Part shown: piece after piece, positions 38,215 through 48,297 of the stretch
How the letters are laid out: each line of letters begins with the position of its first letter
Numbering within the stretch: the stretch's first letter is position 1
From: Dactylonectria macrodidyma
Lineage: Eukaryota; Ascomycota; Sordariomycetes; Hypocreales; Nectriaceae
DNA: 64,000 nucleotides
Assembly: GCA_020744425.1 (NCBI GenBank)
Contig: JAGMUV010000009.1
Location: 1,240,001 to 1,304,000 of the forward strand
Reading direction: 5' to 3'
Made by a program: the position numbers and the translations under genes
The notes under the pieces: generated by a model
Database searches by the model: none
Seen by the model: only the letters and a program-made list of their open reading frames with translations
Told to the model about the DNA's origin: nothing

Positions 38215-39932
38215 ATGGGTGTCATACGCAAGAAGACAGTCACCCGAGGCGGTGAAGGAGGAGTCAAATACGTCTGCGACGTGTGCTCCTCCGATATCAC
38301 ATCTACTGTGAGTAGCTTTCTAAGCCTTCAAACCAGTCCTCGGACATATCCAGGCAGCCCGGCTAAACCCCGGTTACCGTTCTTGATATCATATGAAGCC
38401 GATCTAACATTTGGTGATGATATGAATAGGTCCGCATCCGATGTGCCGATCCTGCTTGTAGTGAATTCGATCTATGTGTCTCCTGTTTTTCCAAAGGAGA
38501 AGCTCGCAACGCGCATAACCCAGCGACTCATGCCTTTCGCGTTATCGAGCAGAACTCCTTCCCCATCTTCGACCAGGATTGGGGTGCCGATGAAGAACTA
38601 CTCCTCCTTGAGGGTGCCGAAATCTACGGCCTGGGTTCCTGGGCGGATATTGCAGATCACATAGGAGGCTTCCGCGAAAAGGACGAGGTTCGCGACCACT
38701 ACCTAAAAACATTCGTGGACTCCCCTCGCTTTCCGCTCCCCAAGCGCTGCAGCCCGCACGATTGTGAGCTTGCCAACCAGATCCCCAGAGAGGAGTTTCA
38801 AGCGCGGAAAAAGAGGCGGATAGAAGAAAGGAGGGAAGCGGCCAAGAATGCGCCCGCATTACAACCAAAGACAAAACCCACGGCCAGTGTACCAAGTTGT
38901 CATGAGATCCAAGGATACATGCCAGGTCGTCTTGAGTTCGAGACGGAATATGCCAATGAGGCCGAAGAGGCTGTCCAATTGATGCAGTTTGATCCCGGTG
39001 ATGGCTTGAATCCGCGAACTGGCGAGCTCGAGCCGGAAATGGAGCTGAAGCTAACTGTCATGGACATTTACAACTGCCGGTTGACACAGCGAGTGGAGCG
39101 CAAAAAGGTCATCTTTGAGCATGCCCTCTTGGATTATAGGGAGAACACCAAAGTCGAGAAGAAGCGAACCAAGGAAGAGAAGGATCTACTTCAAAAGGCC
39201 AAGCCCTTCGCTCGAATGATGAACCACACCGACTTCGAGGACCTGAACCAAGGTCTCCTAGATGAGCTTAATCTACGACAGGCCATTGCGCAACTTCAAG
39301 AGTGGCGAGCCAATCGAATTGGTGACCTCAAGAGTGGCGAAAAATACGAGTTAGAGAAGTCGCAGCGTGTACAGAAGTCCATTCCTATGGGATCCATGGA
39401 TCGTGAGCGCCTGGCCTCGGCTCAGCGATCAAAGCAACCGGTCGTCCCAGAACCGCCCAGCGGAGCGGCTCTACTTGTAGCCCCTGAGCTTCCTCTTCGA
39501 ATGGCAGCAGCGCCGGCGCCGGCAACGGCCACAGCTACAAACGGCGAAGTCAATGGCGACGCCAAGTCATTGACCAATGGGCATACCAATGGGGTCAACG
39601 GGGTCAATGGTGTGAATGGCGTGAATGGCCATGCGCCACTCAAACACAAATATACCCCTCCGCTTATTTCTGGCGTACAACCCTTACAGCTGAGCGAGGA
39701 TATTGCGCCAGACCTCCACCTACTCACTCCCGAAGAGGCGAAACTATGCGAGGTGATCCGGCTACAACCAAAGCCATACCTGATGATCAAGGAACAGATC
39801 CTTAAGGAGGCCTTGAAAACCAATGGTACGCTGAAAAAGAAGCAGGCCAAAGAGATTTGTCGGCTGGATTCCCAAAAAGGTGGAAGAATATTTGACTTTT
39901 TTATCAACTCCGGCTGGGTTGGTAAGGCGTGA
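38215..39932 (+). CDS. ada2: SAGA complex transcriptional adaptor ADA2
   Basis: A predicted 531-residue protein in two exons (38215-38307, 38430-39932). The ZZ zinc finger is formed across the intron: C21, C24, C36, C41, C47, C50, H60 and H65. A SANT domain follows (residues ~79-128: [30 protein letters not shown]). The C-terminal SWIRM domain spans roughly 440-531 and ends [15 protein letters not shown]. Ada2 links the Gcn5 acetyltransferase to SAGA/ADA complexes and boosts nucleosome acetylation. A fungal low-complexity linker with four tandem V-N-G units (39590-39630) precedes SWIRM. The intron is 122 bp, branch GATCTAACAT. Confidence 0.95.
39590..39630 (+). repeat. In-frame 9-bp V-N-G repeat inside ADA2
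   Basis: Four GTCAATGGN-type units encode Val-Asn-Gly repeats in the linker before SWIRM. Length variation here would not shift the frame. Confidence 0.8.
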
Positions 39933-40281
39933 GAACGGATGTTACGAATACCCTGTGCTGGACTGGCGAGGAAGCGTTCAACGGAATGGCTGTTATGGTG
40001 CTGGCTTTGTAGTATATTACCCCATGTGCAGTTAATTGCTTTTCTGTATACAAGAAATTCATGATCTTACGAAACGCAGATTGAGCACTAAGTTAGGTGA
40101 CTGAGTGAGCAACCGTAAATGCCATTCGTGATCCATCATGCCCTCTCCAAGATGAGACAAACTACCCCGCGATATACTAACCCCCACCAACGCTGGGTGA
40201 TTTTGGAGTACTGTGGAGCACACCTGAGCAACTCTAGTTCACCTTTACGGCTGAACTTGATTCATCCTCACCCCTTTCTCC
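39933..40281. other. Short intergenic region
   Basis: 3' region of ADA2 and promoter of the rhodanese gene. Nothing further recognised. Confidence 0.5.
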
Positions 40282-40880
40282 ATGCAATTATTTTTCAGGC
40301 TCCGCAGATCGGCTCTAAATACAGTTCGCACAATGACCACGATTGCTAGCCTCCGCCGACTGTCGGCCAAGTCTCTCTCGGAAAAGATCCTCGCGGAGCG
40401 CGAGGCCAAAGACCAAACGTTTGCCATCATCGATGTTCGAGATGACGGTAAGTCTGCTCGCGACCTTTGGGGCACCCATTCTCGATATTCCCGGCCCTCC
40501 AGGCTCCCATCTGTTTCCCAGCCCTCAAGATCCCATCGGGTCGCTAACCTGGACAAGACTATCTCGGCGGCCACATCAAGGGATCCACCAACGTGCCCGC
40601 CCATACACTGGACGCCATGTTGCCAACGCTGGTGCGCACGCTCAAGGACAAGAAGACGGTCGTCTTCCACTGCGCGCTGAGCCAGATCCGCGGACCCAGC
40701 GCGGCGCTCAAGTACTTGCGCGAGCGGGATGGGCTGCTGCGCGCCATGGGCGAGGAGCCTCGGGGCGAGGGCCAGGAGGTGCTGGTGCTGGACCGCGGCT
40801 TCAGCGGCTGGCAGGAGGTATACGGCCCCGACGAGAGGCTGACCGAGGCGTACAGGAAGGAGTTGTGGGAGGATTACTAG
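40282..40880 (+). CDS. Cdc25-like rhodanese-domain phosphatase/arsenate reductase (Ibp1/Arr2 type)
   Basis: A predicted 162-residue protein in two exons (40282-40447, 40558-40880), 110-bp intron. Core motifs: FAIIDVRDDDYLGGHIKGSTNVP, then the active-site loop HCALSQIRGP, matching the C-x5-R signature of Cdc25/Arr2 rhodaneses, and LVLDRGFSGWQ near the end. Fungal relatives are small Cdc25-like phosphatases or arsenate reductases. The N-terminal 17 residues (MQLFFRLRRSALNTVRT) are basic and could be a mitochondrial presequence. A second in-frame ATG at 40333 would give a cytosolic form lacking it. No arsenic-resistance neighbours. Confidence 0.88.
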
Positions 40881-41381
40881 ACGTGGAGGGCTGTGTAGTC
40901 TGGATGGAAGGGCAGCAACTCGCTGGTGGTGAGGGGTCGAGGAACATGTCTACCTTTGTGGGCGTTTGAGTATTATGGTTCGCCAGGTTGATCATATTTG
41001 CTTTGACTTTCCCCCGTATATGAAATAGAGTTGATGCAAACACAAAACGACGCTGCTCGATCAGGTTGATGCTGTCAAAGTCGTGCTATAAAGGTCTGGT
41101 TGAGAGAACCCGGATACCTCTCAGAGCAAATCCTATATAAAGGGCAGATAAGCCCATGTTTTCACAAAAAGTTCCTCTCATCCCAAACATCTATACTACC
41201 AGAAATTGTGCCCAGGCTTCAGCATCTCGCCTCTGCAAACAACTACTTGTCACCACATCGATCGCATACATCTCGTCTCAGACTTCAGCAACCACCTTGA
41301 GTCAAGCTTGGCAACCACCAAGGGCTACCCCAATACATCAAATACTTTTATTTCACCGCATCAACTGCCAGTTCCTCCATC
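40881..41381. other. Intergenic with TATA box of the next gene
   Basis: A clear TATATAAA lies at 41134-41141. It implies a ~220-bp 5' leader for the gene starting at 41382. Confidence 0.55.
41134..41141 (+). promoter_or_regulatory. TATA box of the small one-helix protein gene
   Basis: TATATAAA, about 240 bp upstream of the ATG at 41382. It is one of the few canonical TATA boxes in the window. Confidence 0.5.
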
Positions 41382-41867
41382 ATGAATTCCACCACGACGT
41401 CTACACCTCACATTGTCATCTGTCTCTCCGAACATGCAGTATTTGCCACCGTTTTGCTGGCTTTCACGATAATCAGCGTGGTCTTTTGCGCAGTTTTCAT
41501 CTGCATTGCAATTAATATGGAAGATGAACCGAACGATCATTGCGACATAATCGATATCGAGTCTTTGAGTGATGGGTTTGAGACACAATCTCTTATCAGG
41601 CACGACAGCATCTGTTCTATGCCAACTGCGCCAGCGTCGCCTCAGCTTTCATACTACGACGGTGCCGATCGGGAAGGGGAACAGCAAACTCCAAACTGCG
41701 GCAGACAGTGGAGCATGATGCCAAACGTTTCAGGTCGATATGTTGATGACGATCTTGAAATGAGAGAGGGGGAAACCTTTGGAGAGTTTGCAGCTCGACT
41801 GGGTATGACCTCTGTTGGAGGTGACGGAACTGTCGGCAACAAGAATAATTGGGCACATTTTCTCTAA
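41382..41867 (+). CDS. Small single-helix membrane protein, unknown function
   Basis: A 161-residue intronless frame. After a short polar N-terminus, residues ~18-45 (HAVFATVLLAFTIISVVFCAVFICIAI) form one membrane helix, followed by an acidic, Ser-rich tail (NDHCDIIDIESLSDGFETQ) with no known domain. Support comes from the ATG context, an upstream TATA box and a protein-like composition. No relatives are recognised. It might be lineage-specific. Confidence 0.55.
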   Translation: MNSTTTSTPHIVICLSEHAVFATVLLAFTIISVVFCAVFICIAINMEDEPNDHCDIIDIESLSDGFETQSLIRHDSICSMPTAPASPQLSYYDGADREGEQQTPNCGRQWSMMPNVSGRYVDDDLEMREGETFGEFAARLGMTSVGGDGTVGNKNNWAHFL

Positions 41868-42604
41868 GCAAGTGACGTTGGCGTACATGCTCCCTTAATT
41901 GACCGGCATCACTTTTGGGAGGTTTTCTTAATGGGTGGCATGAGAAAAGGGAGTTTTCTGGAAACCCAATTGTTTTAAATCATACTCATGGGGAGCAAAG
42001 CGAAATAGACGCATGTGCAGTTAATCGGTTGTTGAAGGAATTACTTCGTCTCTATGTTTTGTACACTTTGTGAAGTCCACATTTGCTACCCTGGAGGTTG
42101 TGCAATACGTACCCTCGTGTTGACGCTTTGGTAGTTGGGCATGACGTAACAGGTGCAAACAGTTGCAGGTGGAGGCAAGCAAGGGGCTATAATTGTTAGT
42201 GAGGAGGGAGAGTGCTGGAGCTGACTATTGGCGGCATCGGCACTGGGCAGCATTGGCTTCTGACGCTGGACATTGGGTGGAAACTCGATGAGATTCCACT
42301 AGACTGCTCAGCGCTCACCGTCGCTGGCCGCCGCTCGCCGCTCTGGTTTCGTTGCAATCAAGCAAGCGCCTTTCCTCCCCCCACCACCTTTCGCTGTTGT
42401 TTTGTTTCTTCTTTCGATTGGAGAAGAAGCAATCACCGGGATACGAAGAGTATATATTCTCGACGTAAATCCTCTTGACTCGTTGCTCATCTTGTACTCT
42501 CTACGTCTCCTCCATTGATTATCTTACTTACACCTCCTGGCTATTGCCCCCCACCAAATCGACACACACCGATCGCAACCCCGCCATCTGCAGGTATTTC
42601 AGCT
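41868..42604. other. Intergenic, promoter of the HD-domain gene
   Basis: A pyrimidine-rich stretch lies near 42366-42415. No gene recognised. Confidence 0.45.
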
Positions 42605-43515
42605 ATGGGTTCGCAGCCAAACCAGGGTCAGGATGGAGAGGTCGACATTTCCAGTAAGTCGCAAAGAATTTACGCGTTTCGCTTTCTCACTGATGATGTT
42701 GTAGACCTGGGCTTTACGCCTGTGGTGAAGGTTGACGCCCCGTGGACTGTGGAAAAAGCCATCCAAAAAGTCCCTGGAGGTGCGCCCGCCGAGGACTCGT
42801 CGTCGCCCCTGGCCTTCTTCCACATGCTCGAGCGACTCAAGACTACGAAGCGCGAAGGGTGGCGGCGATTTGGAATCTTTAGGTAAGGGCGAATGTTGCA
42901 TACCCACAAGACTTGATACTGACGCAGGTCTGGAACAGGGGAGAATCCATCGCCGACCACATGTACCGCATGTCGATGATTTCCATGTTTGCCCCGCCGG
43001 CGCTGGTCCCGAAGCTCGATCTGCCCAAGTGCATAAAGATGTGCCTGATCCACGACATGGCTGAGCTGCTGGTCGGCGACATTACACCCGTGGACGGCGT
43101 GCCCAAACCCGAGAAGAGCCGGCGCGAGGCAGAGACGATGGACTTTTTGACCAAGAACCTGCTGCGCAATGTGGCGGGCGGAACGACGGGCGAGGACATC
43201 CGGGCCATCTGGCAGGAGTACGAGGACGCAGAGACGCTGGACAGCCACTTTGTGCACGACGTGGACAAGATGGAGCTCCTGCTGCAGATGGTAGAGTACG
43301 AGAAGCGCGGCGAGGGCAAGCTGGACCTGGGCGAGTTCGCGTATGTCGCTACCAAGATGACGCTGCCAGAGATGAAGGCATGGGGACAAGACGTGCTCAA
43401 GGAGCGCGAGGAGTTTTGGGGCGCCAAGGATCATATCCATGGCGAGCGAGGCGTCCAGGGCGGCGTCAAGGTGGATCTCAGAGGTCAACAGGACGACTAC
43501 TACTCGCGGGACTGA
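42605..43515 (+). CDS. HD-domain protein, 5'-deoxynucleotidase-like (HDDC2/YfbR type)
   Basis: A predicted 267-residue protein in three exons (42605-42653, 42705-42882, 42939-43515). I chose the third-exon acceptor at AACAG, not the earlier GCAG, because it yields RRFGIFRGESIADHMYRMS, the conserved HDDC2 entry. Metal ligands: H83 (ADHMYR), H114-D115 (CLIHDMAELLVGDITP) and a downstream Asp in FVHDVDKMELL. The family hydrolyses deoxynucleoside 5'-monophosphates with divalent metal (family knowledge), with one-gene representation in fungi. The N-terminal ~35 residues are unconserved. Splice phases are consistent throughout. Confidence 0.92.
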
Positions 43516-44936
43516 ATTTTGTCACCATTGACTTATACCAGGGAGTCTTGAAACGGGTTCTAGGGCGCGGGTTCAATTGTTGCGGGCAAGGCGCGTCTAT
43601 AGACTAGAGCGGGAGCAATCAACTTTCCCTTAAATGGGATGACAGTGCCTAAGGAGGACGGAATAGGAATAAAAACAGGAACAAGAGCATCAATAGGGAT
43701 TATTGATAGGGACATGGCGAAATGATACAATCGAGGTAGATTAAAACAACTCTCTGAGCCTACAAATGAGTTGAAGCAAAACTGTGAGAGCCGGTTGCAG
43801 GCGGAAACGTGGGTGATGGATTGGACTTTTTGATGTCCTTTGTTCTAACAATTAGATTGTAGCGAGAGTGTGCTGTAAATGCGCAGGGTCCAGCGATATT
43901 ACAGTGGGGTTCCGGGGTTTCAACAAGATGAGGTGCCTCGCCCCTCTATTGTTTGTTGCCATCACCCAGAGCAACCACAGCGACCGCCTTTGTCCCGTTT
44001 GGGGGCCGGGAAAATAAGAAGAAGAAAAAAAAAAGCCATGGGCGGCAGGGTGAGCCAGACGGTGAACAGGCCGACGATCGGGTGGGCCATCTCAGCTCGC
44101 TTCCCCAACCAAACCAGTGTCTTGCAGCGAGGCTGGGAAGAAGAAGTTCAATAGTTCGTCGCAGCGGTGAGAGAGCATGCAAGCCCCCTATTTTGCGTGA
44201 TAGTTTTTCTGCTCTTTTTTTCGCTTCTGCGTTTCTCCTGCGTGGATCGCCAGCCTTAGCTTGGAGCTTGAGCTCGTTCCCCATCGCTGGCCCCATTTCG
44301 CCGTTCCGGCTCCCGTATCCCCCGTCCGTCGCCCCCGTCTCCTCCTGTTCGTTGTGTTTCCCTTCGAGCATCAACTTCGACAATTCGACTGGAGATAGTC
44401 GTGTATAATTTCCTGTGTCAATCACAAGTCATTGCACGGCTGCCAGCGAACAAGCTGTGGCATCAGAAGTATCGACTCACCGCCGCCGACGTCACAAACA
44501 GTTGAAACGAACCGACGCCTCAGGTTCGATCGGCGACAACCAGGCAACACTTGCCCACCACCGACAGTATCCGCCAACCGCCAACCAGCCGCCACCAGGC
44601 ACTGCGAAGGTTCACTCACGCGCACGCTTACACACACACACACACACACACACACAAACCGAAACAAGGCTACCTTCATCAACCCGAGTCACGCGACGAC
44701 AACAACTAGATACCATCCTGCAGCCGACTGTCTGCCTTGCAGTCCATCCTCAAAACCGACCCGGCGGATCACATCACTGCAACACGGGCGCTACTTACCC
44801 CAGACTTGGATCAACCGCGACAACCTGGAGATGTGTCTCGGCTCCCGCTGAGCTGCCATTCCAATCCGTTCATCGCCGTGATCCCGCATCCCCCAGCGTC
44901 TTGTGACGCAAACGACCGCATTCCAGTCTCCCCGCC
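43516..44936. other. 1.4-kb intergenic region with a CA microsatellite
   Basis: The 3' flank of the HD gene and a long presumed leader/promoter of the next gene, including (CA)n at 44631-44656. Large overlapping frames at 43946-44910 are low-complexity artefacts. Confidence 0.5.
44631..44656. repeat. (CA)n microsatellite
   Basis: About 13 CA units, roughly 285 bp upstream of the ATG of the disordered protein gene. Confidence 0.97.
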
Positions 44937-46376
44937 ATGACGGTCCCCTCTCACTTCCACATGCCCGGCGCTTTCCACGGCGAAGGCGTCCACCCGGGCC
45001 TCTTTCGCCCGCCCATCTCGCCCAGCTCCAGCGCGAGCTACGGTTACGCCGCCCCGCGTGCAACGGCCTCGGTCGATACCCACACGAAGCGCAAACGCCA
45101 TCGACATGAGATTTCGCGGTCGCAGGAGATGCCGCCTGTTGACGACGATATGGAGGGCAACGGCTATTTCACCACTCCCGGCGTGCAGAACCGATACCGA
45201 GATCGCCACTATCAGCTCGCCGGCCAACTCGATACCCCCAACGGCGGACCCGCCGAGAGCAACATGATGGACGAAAGCATGTATTCGGATTCGGATTATC
45301 GCAGAGCTCTCGGATCGAAGCGCACTTGCGACGAGATGGATCGCAGCATGGCTGGACCTACGCCGCTCTTTAACTTCCCAGCCGAGCCTGTGCCCGCGCA
45401 GGGATGGGGAAGCTTCGCCTTTTCCGCCATCGGTGGTGTCGTTGGCAAAGTGTGGCAGTTTTGTAAGGCTGGCGCGTTCCGGGGATTTCAGGCCGGCGGA
45501 GGCAGAGCGTTCCGAGTGACAGCCGAAGGAGTCCGGGAGCTACACTCGCTTGACGAGGATCCCGTTCAAGATCATCTTGTTCCAGGCCGATTCCCCCAGA
45601 TGGACTACCAGCAAGATCCGATGGACGAACGCATCGACAGCGGAGCCTCGACGCCAACAGGACCGGCCCCGAAACGCCGACATACCGATCACCGAGACGA
45701 ACTGGGCCGCAACTGGGTTATCGTCGGGGACTCAAAACCAGCTCCTGAAGCTAACACTCCTCAGCGCCGACCCTACCGACCTACTCCGACCCCGACCCCT
45801 CGAGCGCGGAACAGCGGTCCATCTATGGCTACCGGCCGACGCATCAGTACTCCGGCGTCTCGTCCGGGTTCGCGAACCGCATCACGCCCGACGTCCCGCC
45901 TCTCCGCGACCCCGACTCCCGGGCAGCGCCGGCAGCCAGCGAGTCGACCAGCGAGCCGTCTCTCTCACGCACCATCACCTCCCATGCTCTCCCCCCTTCC
46001 CGCCTCGACCGCCTCCTTTGCCTCTTTCGGCTCCTATGGCGCGGCACGCTCCCCGTCGCCGACCAAGATCCCTCAACCGTCCTTTTCTTCTCGCCGTCGG
46101 AACTCGGTCGCCCCCTCTCCGAGTCCGGTCGCTATCCATGGTCACCGTCGCTCTCATAGCAATGCTTCGACGGCTTCGAATCGCGGCTCAGTGGAACAAA
46201 GCCCGCGCCTCAACGCCGAAGCCAAACACCTGGCCGCTCGCCGTAAGATGGAGGAGCGAGATGCGGATGTGCGCATATCGGCGTTCAACAAACAGCTTCA
46301 AGACATGATTCGCCAAGGGAAGGAGGCGCTAGGCACGACGATAGAGGTAGAAGGGACCTGGGAAGACGATGACTGA
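44937..46376 (+). CDS. Largely disordered protein with a conserved hydrophobic core, unknown function
   Basis: A 479-residue intronless frame. Most of the protein is Ser/Pro/Arg-rich and predicted disordered, with many S/T-P sites (PTPTPTPRARN, SPSPTKIPQ). One island stands out: residues ~155-190, GWGSFAFSAIGGVVGKVWQFC...GGGRAFRVTAEG, hydrophobic and Gly/Trp-rich, as if it inserts in a membrane or binds a partner. A basic segment TKRKRHRHE could act as a nuclear signal. A coiled-coil-like C-terminus (AARRKMEERDADVRISAFNKQLQDMIRQGKEAL) ends in acidic EGTWEDDD. I do not recognise a named family. Confidence 0.75.
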   Translation: MTVPSHFHMPGAFHGEGVHPGLFRPPISPSSSASYGYAAPRATASVDTHTKRKRHRHEISRSQEMPPVDDDMEGNGYFTTPGVQNRYRDRHYQLAGQLDTPNGGPAESNMMDESMYSDSDYRRALGSKRTCDEMDRSMAGPTPLFNFPAEPVPAQGWGSFAFSAIGGVVGKVWQFCKAGAFRGFQAGGGRAFRVTAEGVRELHSLDEDPVQDHLVPGRFPQMDYQQDPMDERIDSGASTPTGPAPKRRHTDHRDELGRNWVIVGDSKPAPEANTPQRRPYRPTPTPTPRARNSGPSMATGRRISTPASRPGSRTASRPTSRLSATPTPGQRRQPASRPASRLSHAPSPPMLSPLPASTASFASFGSYGAARSPSPTKIPQPSFSSRRRNSVAPSPSPVAIHGHRRSHSNASTASNRGSVEQSPRLNAEAKHLAARRKMEERDADVRISAFNKQLQDMIRQGKEALGTTIEVEGTWEDDD

Positions 46377-48297
46377 ACATCTCGCCTGCCAACGAATCCC
46401 TGGTGTCTGCTCTTCTTCCCTTCGTCTTCGCTGATACCCTCATTCTTCTATTGTACACGATTTTATTACTGGCTGCTTGGATGGCACACTGGAGCCTGGC
46501 AACGACTCGTAGGGATTCGGCAGAGGAGTTTCTTGATTTTCTTTCTCGAATGGAGTTTGGACGATTCGATATCTTTATGTGGCCGGATGGTCGCCAACAC
46601 TTTAGTTTCTTGTTAATGTAGGGCCGAGTATCGGGCCCTATAACTGTGTACATATCCAAACTTGACTTGTCTATGAGACGTTTGATGAATCGAAATGCAG
46701 CTTTCTTTGTCTATTCACTATGGGAGAACGCTTGGTGACTATTACATATTACCTGATACGTAAAGAGACGTGGTAGTCTGGGGCAGCCTGGCAGCCACTA
46801 AACTGCCTAAGGATTAGGCATGGTATCAACCCACTTGCCACCTTCCGTCATTAGGCTCTCTATTTCCTCATATCATGAACCTGGATGTCGTCTTCTCATC
46901 AAGGTACGCTTACGGTATTGGGGCTGTGTGGGGCAACTTCTGGCGTCCTGTAGGTTAGATGTGACTACCATGACAGGTTATGGAGCATCCCGTTATCATA
47001 TCAATCAACAGTAGCAAACGAGGGTCCATACCGACCGACATCCATCGTACTCCCCGACGAAAAAATGGACCGTTTCCAAAACGGTCCCCGTCAGGTGCAT
47101 GGAGCAGCTAGCCTCGTAAGTCATGACGCATCGGGGCTACGCGGGAAAGCTAGCTGCTAGGACACCCCCTGGTCATGGGATTGAGAAAGGATCTCGGGTG
47201 GTCGCATGAGCACGAACCCCCTTTGGAACTCCCCGGCGGCGCGGAAGTCGGCAGCGCCCAGGCCGACGAGGAAGGGGGGCTGGGTTATGTGTCATGACAA
47301 TGGACCAGGTGCGGAATCTGTTTTGATGGCGCAATTGCGTACTGGGGAGGGGTGTCGGTTGTGATTTTGAGGGCATATGTGTATGGATTGCGAGTTGAGA
47401 TGGGTTTGGTGTTGAGACGGCGCTCGGCTGGCTGGTGTTGTAATGGTTTTGATATTCTTGCAGAACTGTAGCTGGCCGATCATGTTATCTAGAAAACAGA
47501 CAGCTCTGGATCGTCTTCCACTGACCGGAATAATCTGCACCAGTGAACTGATAGCGGTGGCTGGTCTGGAATCGCTGGGTCTGGTTGGGTAGTCTTGCTG
47601 CCAACGGATGTCGTCGACAGCCCGGCAAGCGGCATCCGCCCCAGATCTCCCCCCCGATGGCCCGCAACCAATGATGCGATGCTGGACAGGCCTTCAAAAC
47701 TGTTCCTCGTCGTCACCGGGTTCACGGTGGAGCCACATCGCCGGGGTGAAACTTCATGATGGTGTCTGCTTGCGTTGACGTTGTGTGAGTGCAGGCCGCA
47801 CCGAGCCGCGACGGAGATGCTGGCGATGACTTGAATAAACTTGGCAAAGGAAGAGGTAATCATCTTCAATAAATTGTTGAATCATAGACGGCTGTGTTCT
47901 CCAGTGAAAATCCTTTCAAAGGCACCCATGTGTTTTTTTTTTTGGCCTCCCCCGACGAGCCGACACCCGCTTACACGGCTTCGCCTCCCCCACCCACGAC
48001 CGAAGGCAAAGCGGCCGACATCCGGGAATCTCGGCGGCCCGGCGCAGGGCAACAAGGGAGCCGGAATGCGAGAAGCCCAGCGAGCCGGCATCCTCTCCAC
48101 CAGCAGACAGGTTTGGATCAGTAGGCTAAAAAAGCGCTGGGATCGGTCGATTTGCCCAGTAGGCTGGTGTTCCTCTGGCGAGCCGAAAACCTCGCCTCTC
48201 TTCACTGTTTCCCAGCGCTGGCTGTCGATCGCGAGTTGACGACGGCCCCTCTCTCTATCTCTGTGTCCTCCTTCCTCTACCATCTTTGACATTCCCA
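46377..48297. other. 1.9-kb intergenic region upstream of the third Zn2Cys6 gene
   Basis: It contains a perfect inverted repeat at 47067-47087. Minus-strand frames near 47173-47869 have no domain; one (126 codons) starts with a weakly hydrophobic stretch but lacks other support. Confidence 0.5.
47067..47087. promoter_or_regulatory. Perfect inverted repeat with CCG...CGG half-sites
   Basis: GGACCGTTT-CCA-AAACGGTCC: nine-base arms, three-base spacer, giving CCG-N9-CGG. It lies ~1.2 kb upstream of a Zn2Cys6 gene and fits an everted Zn2Cys6 dimer site. It could also act as a hairpin. Confidence 0.45.

Noticed and set aside
42930..42938. Earlier acceptor (GCAG) for exon 3 of the HD-domain gene
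   Set aside because: It breaks the frame of the HD motif. The AACAG acceptor restores RGESIADHMYRMS.
43946..44425. Long overlapping frames on both strands in 43.9-44.4 kb
   Set aside because: Low-complexity, no ATG-linked domain, overlapping opposite-strand frames of equal length. Typical shadow frames.
47489..47869. Minus-strand frame with a mildly hydrophobic start
   Set aside because: The rest is unlike a secreted protein and no exon partners join in phase. Kept as intergenic.
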